Shown here in pieces: positions 1 to 12,200 of a DNA stretch of 64,000 nucleotides. The notes below the pieces were generated by a model, which was given only the letters and a program-made list of their open reading frames with translations, ran no database searches and was not told where the DNA came from. The DNA comes from Pomacea canaliculata (lineage: Eukaryota > Mollusca > Gastropoda > Architaenioglossa > Ampullariidae), in contig NC_037603.1 in the NCBI RefSeq assembly GCF_003073045.1, positions 18,110,192 through 18,174,191 of the forward strand, in the 5' to 3' direction. The position numbers and the translations under genes were made by a program. Numbering within the stretch: position 1 is the first letter of the stretch; the number at the start of each line of letters is the position of its first letter.

Positions 1-2403
1 TAGTGATGCAACTTAGAATATCCTCCTTTCCAAAGCCGTTAGATGTTAAAAAGTCATAATTACGCTTGATGACCAGTCTGTCAGCTGACCACACAGGTCT
101 GCATGACTCCTTGTGTGGAAGCTGGGATTTTGTCACACCAAGAAGAGTGCAGAGATACCAGTGATTGCGGGCTATAGAACCAGAAGACTGGGGCAACCGG
201 GCAGAGCGAATGAAACTCAGGACCATGTTGATGGGTGGCTGGGTAAAGCCTATCTCATGACATCTTTTGAAGGCCACTTTAAGTTTGCTCATGGGGTGCT
301 TTAGGACATAGATATGGTTCAAGATGTCATGGCGATGCAGGCCTTGGTCGAGAAGGTACCTGATTTTATTGTATGCTACGGAGGGAAACCGGTTCGGGAT
401 GTTGATGCTTACATCGCAAATGTCCTTCTCTGTCACACCTAAGCACTTGGCAATAGAAGCGTAACTTAAAGCTGAACCATCTATCTCACGCTGATTCTCT
501 AAGGCTTGCTTAACTCGAGAATTAAAAATGCTTTGTGTAGCAGCTATTGTATTCAACGGCCACTTCTCAAAGTGAAGCTTTCCTTCTTCCTTCAATTTAT
601 GAAGCATGACCATGCGGGCTTCAAGTACTGACATTCTGGTGTTTAGTATCTCTGGTGCATCCCTCAAGTCTCTGTTGCTAATGGAATATTGTTGCAGAAA
701 CCTCACTTTTTCCTCCAGGTCCTTTACGCTGCGTGAGTAAACTTTCTTCAGATGTTTGTTCTTTTGTTTTAGAGCCTCCAGCTCGGGTTCAGAGCAGCCC
801 AGCACTTTACAGAGGAACTTGATCATTTTCTTTCTCTCTGCCAGGAGACGGCCAACTTTCTCTGCTGGTTTTGAGTCCACCATCATCAGCAAGTCAACTG
901 AAATCTCTGACTGTCCCAGTCCCTGAAGAGAAATAACAGTTTAAAATAAAAAGAAAAGACAAGAAATGTACAAACAATTAAGTTGATGGTACCAACCTTT
1001 ATACCAGGGGTGGGCAATTAATTTTCCCAAGGGGCCTCATGAGAAATTGGTATAGTTAACTCAGTTTTACCCAATACTGTATATATACTGGCGGGAGGGC
1101 CAGCGGGTGGGCCGGTCAGAGACAGGAGGCAGGCCGGATCCGGCCTTTGCCCAGGTCTGCTTTATACTATAAACATATCACTCAACTATCTAGCTTGACA
1201 AAGGTAAAAAAATCAATGCTGCATCACTTGAATATGAGAAAGGTGAATGTGAAGACTCATGGGAGAATGAAAATCCTCAGTGTAATGTACAAATGTCAGG
1301 TGATGACGGAGGCCAGCAGAATCCCAGGTGACTCCCATTGTAGTTAAGGCTGAGAGCACTAAAGTCATTGACAGGCAGGATGAAAAACTTTTATATCCAT
1401 GTCCATAACACTCCTAAACAAGGTTTGACAAAAATCAGGGTTCCCAGGGATAGGGATGGTGCCAAGTGAGGACCTTATAAGGACCTTTCATGCATTTCTA
1501 AGGACCTAAGTGACAGGCAGCACATCGTGCACAATGTTTATCTTTAGAGTCTTTTATCAACCATTTCTTTTTAACCATTATATTTTTCTTCCAATTCTCC
1601 TGAAAAGAACACTTCCCTGGCATTTCTTGAATCGTCAAGAAAACATGAAATGTGGTCATCTGTCAAGACTAAAATCTTGCGAAACAAAAGTTGTCGTTGT
1701 GAACAAGACTTGGCAGTTGTGTGATTAGAACAGCGGTGAGGTGAAGAATCCTCTGTATTTTGCCCCAAAGTCAACTCCGAAAATAAATTTGTGGATTTAT
1801 AAGAGGCATGAAAAAGAAATCTGTGGTAATATTTTATCAATATAAACTTGAAAGGGTCACAGAGAAAATGTAAGGGCGTGTGTGAGGAATTGTAAAGGGC
1901 GCATGGCAAATATAAATTATATAAAGGACTTGTAAGGATAGGTAATACCCTGCGATCCCTGAAATATGTGCGTGTGTGGAGGTTAGGCATAGATTTATGC
2001 TCAAGTGAATTTTTTGGTTACCTTTTCAAGATTAAACATTGAACTTTTATAAATACTAATCTTTTGATGGTTATAATGTCACAGTTTTACATGGTTTGCA
2101 TACTAAGGAAGCTGAACATATAAACACTTCTCCAGGGTGAAAATAAAGTTGTATCAAAATTACAACATGCTAATTTATGACTCCTTTTACCTTCAAGATT
2201 CTAGCTCTCTGCAAAACATCCTGCTCAGCATCCTCAGTTAAAGTGCATGGTGCTTTGTTCATGCTTCTGTTTCCAGGAGGCTCTGATTTGGATCCATGCC
2301 TACTGTCGTCATGAAGCCATCTTTCGCATGCCATGACGGGAGATGTTTGAAGAACCATTGTCTGGCACCTCAAAAGTAAACTTGTTACAGCTGATTTCAG
2401 CAT
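1..2403 (-). CDS. mTERF-family mitochondrial transcription factor, C-terminus cut by window edge
   Basis: Two coding exons are visible: 2191-2403 (start ATG at 2403) and 1-922, joined in phase 0 (donor GTAAAAG, acceptor CTCTTCAG). A splice acceptor (TTTGTACAG) about 25 bases before the ATG implies an upstream non-coding exon. The N-terminus (MLKSAVTSLLLRCQTM) is basic and hydrophobic, like a mitochondrial targeting peptide. The second exon reads as repeated helical units of about 35 residues with the mTERF pattern, for example LLGVTKSQL, LGVTEKDI and GFGKEDI followed by hydrophobic stretches. mTERF proteins are alpha-solenoids that bind mitochondrial DNA or rRNA and act in transcription termination, initiation or ribosome assembly. 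The frame runs open to base 1, so the C-terminus lies outside the window. Which MTERF paralogue (1 to 4) it is cannot be settled here. The intron holds a hAT MITE at 1005-1159. Confidence 0.75.
1005..1159. mobile_element. hAT-type MITE with 8-bp target duplication
   Basis: A 155-base element begins CAGGGGTGGGCAA and ends TTTGCCCAGGTCTG, which are imperfect terminal inverted repeats of the hAT kind. It is flanked by a perfect 8-base direct repeat, CTTTATAC, at 997-1004 and 1160-1167, the target-site length made by hAT transposases. The interior is GC-rich with no coding potential, so it is non-autonomous. It sits in the intron of the mTERF gene. Confidence 0.85.
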
Positions 2404-2429
2404 GTCGTTGATCTTAATTGAACCACTGT

Positions 2430-3079
2430 ACAAAGAAAATAAAGCAAGAGAATAATAATTGAGCAATGCAATAACTGAGTTAGACCTCCTCCCCAAAAAT
2501 GATGTGCTTAGCATTCATCAAAGTATTTGTGTCACATCGTGGACTATTAGGAACCACAACTCCATATTATTGCTCACAGTTATCCGACATGTCGACAGAA
2601 GAGGACGGTAACTTTGCTGCGCGAACTTTCAACATTAAAAAATTAAATAATAAGCTAGAAGCATACACAACCAGTCTCTGAGATGTTCTTGTCATCTGTA
2701 AAAGAAATGGTGAGCTCTTACTGTGCAGATGTCTGTATTAAACGACAGGCGAAGGATTCTACTAAGTCTTTTTGACACTGCTCCGAACATTCGTACCCAT
2801 CAATAAAATATGAAACACTACAGGACACATAAAAGTTATATTTGAATATTTCTCTGCAAGTAATAATATTTATGCAAAACGGGCTGACTTGAGTGAGTGT
2901 GTAGGAGGGCACACGAAAATACATTCTGTTAAAGCAGGGTCTAAGGCGCGTAACCACAGTAATATTTCCTAAAAGCCTAACATCGGCATCGTCACAATAA
3001 TGCTACATATGGAGAATATCGCTTTTCCTCGTACGGGAAATCCTTAGTTATCCTACACATAGTAAACGAAAAGCACACA
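2430..3079. other. Upstream region of the mTERF gene, no coding feature
   Basis: This stretch should contain the promoter and a 5' non-coding exon of the minus-strand mTERF gene, because a splice acceptor lies just before the coding start. I could not place the transcription start. No conserved reading frame is seen. Confidence 0.4.
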
Positions 3080-3666
3080 AAATTGGGCACTATGGCAACG
3101 CCACTGGGACAGTCTGGGCCAAAATACTTCCGTCTTTCCGACCGCCTACCTTCGTGCCAACCTGTGAGGCGGGAGGAGGTAGTCCTTGCTAGAGTTAGGA
3201 CACACCTATGCCACGCAAGGACACCTCATACGAGGTGAACCACCACCTGTCTGTCCATGGTGTAAGGGAAGTTTTAGTGTGATACATATTATGATTGTTT
3301 GTCCTGAGCTCCGGACTACCCGTTGACAGTTTTTTACAGAAAATTCTGTTTTCTTTGTTCAGGTCCGTCCCACTGGCAGCAGTCTTTCCATTTTTTAAGG
3401 AGAATAGGACTTTATCATCATTTTTAAGAAATTTTATGTCCTGATAGTTTTCTTTTGATTTTTGGTTTGTTGGTGGCCTTTTTTGGCTCCACCACTCTTT
3501 TCTACGCTTCATTCACTCGTTTACATTTTGTTTACTTCTTGTTGACATTTTAAAGAATGTTATGGTTATATTACTTGGGAGGTTTTGTCCCTTAACTTTT
3601 AAAGTTAAAATTACTTTTGTTGCCATGATATAGCCCTAGTTGCTGACACGGCATTAAAAACAAATA
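3080..3666 (+). mobile_element. Old non-LTR retrotransposon (LINE) 3' end
   Basis: Plus-strand frames give the C-terminal hallmarks of a non-LTR reverse transcriptase ORF: WQRHWDS, then RREEVVLARVR, then GHLIRGEPPPVCPWC followed by a CPEL segment, a CCHC-like zinc knuckle found at the end of jockey/RTE-type ORF2. The pieces lie in different frames with stops between them, so the copy is decayed. The end is marked by a motif ending GATATAGCCCTAG and TTGCTGACACGGC followed by an A-rich tail, which recurs at about 41440. The upstream limit is approximate. An apparent 105-codon minus-strand frame here is a shadow. Confidence 0.7.
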
Positions 3667-4130
3667 ATGGGATGGTTTCAACTAGTGTGGCTCAGCATTT
3701 AATATTTCAACTGGAATAAGAACTTAAGAGCTTTACACTCACTGGACTGGGGTGTCGGAAAAGATGCGATTTTTTTTTCATACATAGATTAATCCATGAT
3801 ATATTTGCCACTTTAGTTCAAAAACCTTTTGCCATCTTTGAGTGAGCTTCACAATTCCTCGTTAATAGGACCTGTCTTTATCGGCCAAAAAAGGTGCTAT
3901 TTACAGTCTCATTTGAACATTAGAACACACAAGAAATTTTGAAGGGAGCGAAATAAATGAAAATCTCACAGCACAAGGTATAAGAACAAAATTCATTCTG
4001 TACCTATAGAATTGAACTATATACATAAAATGAATTGGATAGCAACTTTTCAGAATACAAATGGCAGGGGTGTAGAAAAGGTAATGGTACTTTCACCGAA
4101 AACACACACATCATAAATCATCAATAACAC

Positions 4131-4648
4131 GATTGATTGTCACTGGCAAGAATGGGATTTTATAATCAATAGCAGTGAAAGGTATAGTTTCTATAAGTCA
4201 ATTAAATCTGTGACTCACAGAGAGATGTATTTGAGTTTAGATGTTAATAGTTTCATCAGAAATGCATTAGTGAGAATTCGATTTGGTATTTCAGATATAA
4301 TGACACATACTTTAAGATATTCTGACAATAATGTAAGTAAAATATGCCCTATGTGTCAAATTGATGAAGAGGATGAGTTCCATTTTATACTATGTTGTCC
4401 ATGCCTGAAAGATCTGAGAAAAAATTTCATTCCGACAATGTACTACACTAGACCAAATAATTCCAAACTGCAGATGCTTATGTCAACAAGTAATGAAACA
4501 ATACTGTCCAATCTTGCCAAGTTTTTATATTTAGCGGCAAAGAAAAGAGATGCTATTCTACGCTAATAACACTATGTATCTATTGTGACATGTTGCATGA
4601 CAATCCTTTTGAATGGCCCAAAGGCCTAACAAAATAAACTATTCGTAT
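4131..4648 (+). mobile_element. Young 5'-truncated LINE insertion with 13-bp target duplication
   Basis: The element is flanked by a perfect 13-base direct repeat (TCATCAATAACAC) at 4118-4130 and 4649-4661. A reading frame is open from the truncation point at about 4132 to a stop at 4566, roughly 144 codons. It encodes the C-terminus of a LINE ORF2 with a zinc knuckle (ICPMCQIDEEDEFHFILCC, residues CxxC...H...C). A short 3' UTR follows, ending in AATAAACTATTCGTATTC, where the ATTC unit begins to repeat. The open frame and intact flanking repeats point to a recent insertion of a truncated copy. Confidence 0.88.
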
Positions 4649-4661
4649 TCATCAATAACAC

Positions 4662-6660
4662 AGCACTATAGCAAAGATGGAGATAAACATAGAGGTTATC
4701 AGAAAAGAACACAGGTGACATGGCCAGTCAGAAAATAAAGTGGGAGAGAAGTAGTTGTGTCCACCATCATCCAGCGAGAGGGGCTTCTAAACCTAACGTT
4801 CTAGAATCCTTTACAATTCATGTCCACAGCCCTTGATCCCCATTGAGGATGACAATGTTTGATGCTGCAAAAAGTGTTCAAATCAGAACAAAAGTTACAA
4901 GGAAACATTTTGCCATAGAAAATAAGTACATTTTAAGTAAAAAAAAAAATTCTGTGGAATCACACAAATTAACAATGCTTTAATGTACTAATTTTCCAAA
5001 TAGCAAATAAATAAAATGATAAATAAATTTTTAAAAAACCAAAACAATTCATTTAGAAACATTGGGATTGAAATTTATAAAGGTAGACTATCCTGAATAC
5101 GGTTAACAGTAACACTTGTAACAGGGCCTTGCAGCCTGCTCATGCTCTCAGCTTTAAAAACAGCTCTTTCAGTCTCACTTTTTATCAACTCAAAGCAACT
5201 AGGAGATTCAACAAAGTTTATTCCCTTCGGGTGCAAATATAAGAACTTTCTTGCAGATCCACAAGATATGAACTTCTTCCATTCAGACATTCATAAAAAC
5301 TGTTTAAAAGAGACACACACAAACCCGACAGAGTTCATAAATCTCCAAAGTCAAGTTTCAGACATTTCACATCTATTCGACTGGTGAAAAAAGTTGTTTC
5401 CCCAACGATGCATAGTGCTCTAATTCAACAGTCTCTTTCCATCCACCCACTCCTATTTACTTGTTTCACATCATTCATACCTGCACTTACATAATGACTC
5501 GACTATTTGTGGGAGTATAAAATGGATCAAGATTGGAGACAAATGTTAAAACAGAAAATGTATTGTAAGTGAATGTGGTATAATGTCATTAACAGTCTAA
5601 GGTTTCGGAAAGCACGAGGTGAACTCCACAATAAACAATGACTTAAACAATGACCTTCAACCTTTTTTTTTCCAAAACAACAACTGATCTATAGAATATT
5701 CACAAAGAAGGCCACAATATAATAAAAATATAAGCTTCTTGTCCATTGTGCTAATCAATGTGTTACTGCAAAAATTGTAACTATTTTCCCCATGACCAAC
5801 TTCAGTAAAAGTAACATTTATAATGCATTTAAATCCATGGAATCAGCAACTATGCTAAATCTGCATCAACACATTCAGCTGGTCAGCATCATGCTGTTAG
5901 AATATCTGCAAAGTCTAAGAGCAATGCATGGCACTAAATGTAGAACCAAACCTTCCAGGGTATACTTAAGTATCCCCTACATCAGCAGTATTCTCAACTG
6001 CTCATTGCCACTTCAGAGCATTATACAGCCTTACCAAGTCTTTGAATGTTTTGCTACTCTGCCTAAAAATAGCAAAATAGGTTTTCAACAAACCAGGCTG
6101 AAAAATCACAAGCAACTGTGTCTGGCAGTCAAAGTTTAAGCTATAGGGCTGCTGCATCATCCAGAAGCAAACAGTAAAATCCACAAAGCTTAAAACCTTT
6201 AAAATACCCTTTAAAGAAACTTCTGGTCAGAAATCCAGTTTTGTCCAACCTCTCTACATTCTGACTGTATTCAAAATTTTCAGCTACTGGCTCTATTGCA
6301 GTTGGACCGAAGGAGGAAGAAAGGAAGGCACTTATAAACATAAAAATGAAGGCATACCTGCATGTTAAGTTTTAACAATTTCTTCTACCTGATTTTCAGG
6401 TCAAAACTCAATATAAATCAGTTATACCCCTTTCAAAACATACGTTCTTTTTCTTGTGTTGACTGCAGATAAAGGCTGGCAGCAGTAGGGAATAAAACAC
6501 CTGGATCAAAATACATAAATTGGAATCTGTACAAACACCTCCCTTTTGTTTCTCCATCACTCCCCCTTTCTGCTTGTGGCATGCTATTGAGAACATGTAT
6601 TTTATTTCACACACTTCCTCCATAAAATGATCCATATCTGCAGGTCTTTAGTGAAACTAT
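4662..6660. other. No gene recognised; downstream of the Pro/Tyr-rich gene
   Basis: AT-rich sequence with short, non-conserved frames only. It lies downstream of the minus-strand gene at 6721-7590. A poly(A) signal close to that gene's stop suggests most of this is intergenic, though an extended 3' UTR cannot be excluded. Confidence 0.4.
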
Positions 6661-6666
6661 TTTATT
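6661..6666 (-). terminator. Candidate poly(A) signal for the Pro/Tyr-rich gene
   Basis: TTTATT on the plus strand reads AATAAA on the minus strand, 55 bases downstream of the stop codon at 6721. A second AATAAA lies at about 6601. Confidence 0.45.
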
Positions 6667-6720
6667 TAACATTTAGTACCTTCTAGTCCAGGAGGACATT
6701 GACCTTCAATAAAAATGGTC

Positions 6721-7590
6721 CTAATAATTCTTATACTGGTAACAGTACTGGTAGTAGGGGCCATAGGGATTATAAGTTGCGGTGTTCATCCCAACTGCTC
6801 CTGTGATCCCCACAGCTGCACCACTAGCCCCTGGGATGAGGTCCTGTCTGGTCTGAGTGCTCTGTACAAAAGAAAAAAAAAGATTTTACAGCTGCTTGTC
6901 TGCTTTTCCCAGTAGCCATTTTCTTGCTCTCTGAACTCAAAAATAGACTCAACATCTTTTATATGGCATATAAAGCCGAGCCAGCAACTAAGGCTATATC
7001 ACAGCAAAGCAGCCAGACCCATAAGAATTGTCACATACAAAGAAAGAACAGCATGCCCAAGTTAAGATCTGAATCCAGGACAGCCAACCCTCACTGTACA
7101 GGTGCTTACCATGGTGATATAGTACAAATTGTACAGAAAGCAAAAACAAAAATGCCAAATTTATTGTCTAACTGAATCATTGTGCAGTGCATAAAGATAG
7201 CAAGTAATTGAGAAGGAGTTTTTTCTTTAAATTGCTCAGTTTAGCAACACTTACCTCAGTCACACTGATGGTTGTCTTTGATTTCTCATCAATGGCAACT
7301 GTCTTTTTGTTATCAAGATCATCACCACTCTTTTCATGTGCAGCAATGTTCATCATCTTTGGTGGCCATACTCGCGAATCTGGCATCATGACAACAGTGG
7401 CAGGCATTGGTACCTGGGGATACATCATCATGGGTTGGGCTGGAGTCATTGACATGCTGGAATAGACAAAGCCTCCATTGGAAGGATATACGCTTCCAGC
7501 TGGCATCATTGGAGTTTGAGAGTAGACTGGATAACCAGGGTAGACTGGATACCCTGGGTAACTTTGATAGCCTGGGTAATAACCTGCCAT
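6721..7590 (-). CDS. Small Pro/Tyr/Gly/Met-rich protein, function unknown
   Basis: Two coding exons, 7255-7590 and 6721-6861, join in phase 0 (donor GTAAGTG, acceptor TTTGTACAG). They encode about 159 residues. Residues 1-30 are tandem YPGY-type units (YPGYQSYPGYPVYPGYPVY), then Met/Pro/Tyr-rich sequence to about residue 75. A short charged stretch (HEKSGDDLDNKKT) follows, and the C-terminus is again Tyr-rich (NPYGPYYQYCYQY). There is no signal peptide or membrane segment, so a cytosolic or nuclear low-complexity protein of the PY-rich adaptor kind is likely. I do not recognise the family; it is not DAZAP2. An acceptor (ATCTCACCAG) lies about 20 bases before the ATG. A matching donor (ACAG then GTAAAG) occurs on the minus strand near 8533, so a non-coding first exon around 8540-8620 is plausible. 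Confidence 0.7.
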
Positions 7591-7639
7591 TGCAAAACCT
7601 CAGTTATTTGCTGGTGAGATATTTCCAAGACATGTGAGT

Positions 7640-9029
7640 TATCCATGTCAATTTCAAGAAATCAGTCATTAAAGAAGTTTACGAAACATAGAAATGTACT
7701 TCAAATGAGAAATATGTCATGTACAGCATAACAAAGTATTGTAAAACCTTTTGTGTGACTTGCACTGAAATCTCATGCATGTCATATAAACTACAGGTGA
7801 ATAGCTCTCATAAAAAGTCAGAATGGCGATAATAATTTGACTCTGACAAGGTTGTTAAAATTTTACAAACTTAGCATAATTATTAGTAATGGCTGCATGC
7901 CAAAATTTCCAAGTGAGTGGGTTGATATATTTTTCTTGCATGTAAAGCTATTCTTCCTATATGGTGTTAAAAAAAAAAGTAGTATTTATTAATAATCAAT
8001 TTAATAAGGTACTTTGGGACAGCATCACTGCCAGTTTCGTGTTTTCCTTATTTAAAAAAAATCAAAAATATTTTAGAAACATTTCCAAGCATTTATAACA
8101 AAGCATCTGGCAGTGGCAAAAAAACAAAACAAAACACAACAACAATAACAACAAAAACTTCGTTACATTTCTATCGCAGATAAATATGGAAATATTTCAT
8201 TCACCTGAACCCTGTTGGATTTACTATTTTCACTTAGTAAATCTTTCTTTGTTTACATTTTTCTGGTTTAAAAAAAATGACATTCTCTTATAGCAAAGAC
8301 TGTTTTCAGTTTTCAATTAAATGCGTCAGACGAAAGTGGTACTGATTATTTTCCTGGGAAAAATTTTGTTCCTGCCCACATTTAATGCCCATCTAGTGCA
8401 GAATATCAATATATTCATGAAAATGCTTACCTGGAAACTGGCTCATGTTGAATTGGATGATAACTTTGGTGGCTGTCACAGTTGTTTTTCTGTGTATGCT
8501 CTCTGCTGCCAATGACAAAACTGAACTTTACCTGTAACCTGTTTACGTACGAAATTCGATTCCCATCTGCGTAAGGCTCACGTGACAGGAAGTGCTCACA
8601 CTACGAGGCTTCAGAAACTAGTTATTTACGGGTATGAGTCTGCATATTCATTTTGGTCATAACTGCATGGTATTCCTCGGTGTGGCGATAAAAAAATTCC
8701 TGTACAATATCTTTCTTGCATGTTATTCTTTGTCATCTCTTCCTATCTTCATATTGTCAGGCGTAACCAAGCACTTTTTTCTAGTCTGTTTTGTTGACAC
8801 TCGATCCATTTAAATTCTTACTACTACTCTTTTGTCAGCAGATTTCGCAAAAAATTCACGGATTGGTATCATGTTTAAACATATGTACTGATTTAATTCA
8901 GGTAAAGGCTTAGTCGAATCGGGTATTCTTGATAACAGATAAACCGTTTTACGGGATGAAACAATTATTTGGAAAGACAGTTACCGTACACTGCCTTTTG
9001 CTTAAAGGAAGACGCATCAGAGCCAGAGT
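7640..9029. other. Intron and upstream region of the Pro/Tyr-rich gene
   Basis: Mostly AT-rich, consistent with a 5' UTR intron. Around 8530-8620 (minus strand) the sequence is less AT-rich, holds an E-box (CACGTGA) and a candidate donor, and may be the first exon and promoter. No other feature is seen. Confidence 0.35.
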
Positions 9030-9255
9030 AGACACAGTAGTTTAATGATTAAAACACGCGTGTCACTGTTGAGCTGAGAATCAAAACCTTTTGGGTTCAG
9101 ATCTCGTCTCGGACACTGATTGCAGGCCTGGTGTGTGTGTGGAGGGTCTCCATCTACTCTGGCTTCCTCCCCCTCTCCGCTATCGTTCTCGCTTAATTAG
9201 GGCCAAATCTCCATTAGATCACGAACGTGTATAGGTTCGTTATTAGATAAAAGCA
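9030..9255 (+). repeat. tRNA-derived SINE
   Basis: A tRNA-like head carries a degraded A box (TAGTTTAATGATT at about 9038) and a good B box (GGGTTCAGATC at about 9092) 50-55 bases apart, as in RNA polymerase III promoters. A pyrimidine-rich body (CTTCCTCCCCCTCTCC) and an AT-rich end follow. The tRNA-like head cannot fold into a clean cloverleaf, so it is a SINE rather than a tRNA gene. The ends are approximate. Confidence 0.6.
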
Positions 9256-12200
9256 TTTTCTTGCCAGACCAACCAGCCTGTGAGATAGGATGACTAGAAC
9301 ATATCACCACTTTGCTCGTCATTCGTTTAGACATCAGTTTTGTTTCAAGAAAAATGGTATATTTGTATCTCTTTTTTTAACCTTCTCCAAACTCCCAACT
9401 ATGCAGTAACCTTAGATGTACACTTCTTCAGCTGATGAATTCAAACACATGCTCATACCATATTCAGCAGGGCAAAGCACAATTTCCATAACTTCCCTCC
9501 TTTGCTGTGGTTGTTTATGTCTAGAATGATATAGTTAATAGGCCCCTCTGTGTCTTGCCCTGGTAAGTCAGATTTGTTGGTGTGATTCAACCATTAGCTG
9601 TTTTTACTCTAGCCTGTCAAACCAAACCAGATACATGTATCTGAAAACGAGCATTTCTGACACCATATCCAAGTTGTTAGCAGCAATGATACCACATTAC
9701 CTCCATTGTCAGAGGCCATTCTTGAAACATCCAGACAATCAGATCAACACTACCAGTCTGGAATCAGATGTCACCACCCCTAAACATTTCATCACCAAGC
9801 TGAAGAATAAATTTAAAAAATAAGCTCTGATAATCAGATTGTCTTTCCTAGATTTTTGAAATTGTAAGTCGCAAACCATACAGTCTGTTATCAGGTTTCA
9901 TTTTCTTAGCTTTGTTTTAAACATTTAAAATCTAATGTGGCTTCTGTCTGTTGAGCTTTCGCAGAAAGGTAGCTAGCTGCACAAAGATAGATGTCAACAT
10001 TATCAACTATCAAAGATCGCTAGTAAAATCACTAGCATAAAAAAAACCAGCACTTGATAACATTTTCCATGTTTTCGCTAGACACCTATTGGATTTTAGG
10101 CATCTGTATCTATATATGCAGACTAGTCTGTTTGTCCAGACATGCTTTCAATTTAGAAACCAAACTCAAAAACACAAATTTTCCATCATTAAATTTATTA
10201 GATAAATAAAGATCAACTTCTTTTAACTTTCTCACATTCAAATATTTTTACTCAAAGTTTCCTATTCAAAAAATTTACAAAATAAGTTTGTTTTATAAAT
10301 ATTGCAGTATGTACACATGAAAGCAAAAAAATAATCTGAAAGACAGCAGTTTGATTTCTCTTAAGTGGAGCTACAGCTAGAGCTCAACAATTTAGACTGT
10401 ATATTAAATGATTGTTCAAGAATGTTTAGTCACAGAGCGGTAACTATAGACAAGCTTTAGTAACTGGACTCAAAATGGCATTTGTATTACCACCTGAAAT
10501 AAAATGCTTCTAATTGTGAAAATGTTTTAAAAGTGAAGGCCATAATATATAAGCTCCAAAATCCAGGTAAAAATAAGTTTTTCAAAATATTTGAAAGAAA
10601 ACTGATGATTACCTCTTGATATGCAAAAAGTATAAAAGTATCAATTGTGTAACTGTTCAAGAAAACTTGAGTTTGTTATACTGTTCCACAATTTAATCAT
10701 TATATAATATTACAGAAACAAGTGATTATGCAGTATATTAAAATGCATTTAACAAGCCTGTGGAAGGGAAGTGCACTGTGTGTGTGTTTTGTACATATTT
10801 GTAAAGGTAAAAGCTGGATTGGCAGTGAATGTAAAGGTGGAATTAAAACTTTCTCCTTCCAACGTAAATTCACATCCCCAATATATCAAATACTAATTCC
10901 TTCACAGATGTTGCATGGTGAGTTAATCCAGCCACAGGTCTGAGCAGGTCTACAACAAGAGACCTGCTCTGCAGTCAAGCACACTAACCACCAGGCTATA
11001 CTGCCTCTCCTCTTCTTCATTGTCCTCTGGCAAGTTTGATATTTATGTGGAGAGATGGAGACAGCAGGTGATGACGTGTGAAAATTTGATGACAGGCCAT
11101 GTAACTCCCTTGATCCAGCCTCTGTCCTTTTGCTCTGTTGCCAAATCATCTTCAAGTGTATGTGCTCAGTGCTATATGGTTGACTGGCAACCTGGTCAAG
11201 TGGTTGAACCATTTGACTCTTTGCTGTTGGATATGCTGGTGGACTGACAATGCATGCCATTGATGTTGAATTACAAAATGCCTGATGTTCCACTGATCTC
11301 TGATTTTTCTGTGCCAATTTGTATGTAGGACTTGCATACCATAATAAGACAATTCATGTGCTCCTGCAGCTTCTGTGTATCTTCATTCTCCAATAACATA
11401 TATATATTTTTACATCTAGACTGAAAAAACAGCAACAGAATCATGATTGTGCAATGTTTTGATTAAAAAAGTGACATCTGGGGATTTTAAAAGCTGGTAA
11501 AGACATGATCCGCCATTCGCCACGGGATAAGGGAGGTGATTGGTCACCTTTAATGACTAGACAACATCCTGAGGGCCAGAGCAACTTTTTAAATGTGAAA
11601 AACAAGAATGCCTTCCCTGTGTTCTGCCAACAAACTGGCAGTTTTGAAATCTTTAAAATAATCTATAAAATATTATAAAGTCTGTACAAACCTAGAACAA
11701 ATACTGATTTTAACAGAACTCGATAAAGCCAGAAAATAGCTCTGTGAATACATTTGAAATGCCAAACCAAGCCCTTCTAAGCAAATGAAATATTTATGAA
11801 GTAGTTTGACATTTTTAACCACATTGTCTGCTTAGCTTAAAAAAAGCATGTTTAAGATCTTTATTGTAACATTATGAACAAAACTGGCTATATTAATGCC
11901 AAAAATTTGGGACTCTGTATCAAATAAACATCCCCCTTCCAACATTCTCATACACACACACTCTTTCTCACTTTCACGAAAGTTCATATGGAAGAGGACA
12001 ACAAAGATGTTTTCAAAATTATGCTGTGCTGCATCTGTAACAAGCTATACATCTTGTTATAAAACATAGGATAGTGTACAATTTTTTTTTTATTGCACAT
12101 ATCTTTTAAGGTTTGGTGGGTGCAGTATTTCATCTGTGACAGGAACAAGCAAATATCTGCTGAATTACCGCCTTTCCCATCAGCAGGCAGAAGATTGACA

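Noticed and set aside
4210-4566. 118-codon plus-strand frame as an independent gene
   Set aside because: It is the C-terminal zinc-knuckle part of a truncated LINE bounded by target duplications.
9030-9110. A tRNA gene
   Set aside because: A and B boxes are present but the stems do not pair as a cloverleaf; a SINE head explains it better.
9635-9823. 62-codon frame ending in a Lys-rich tail
   Set aside because: No homology, no neighbour exon and no codon signal; a chance frame is as likely.
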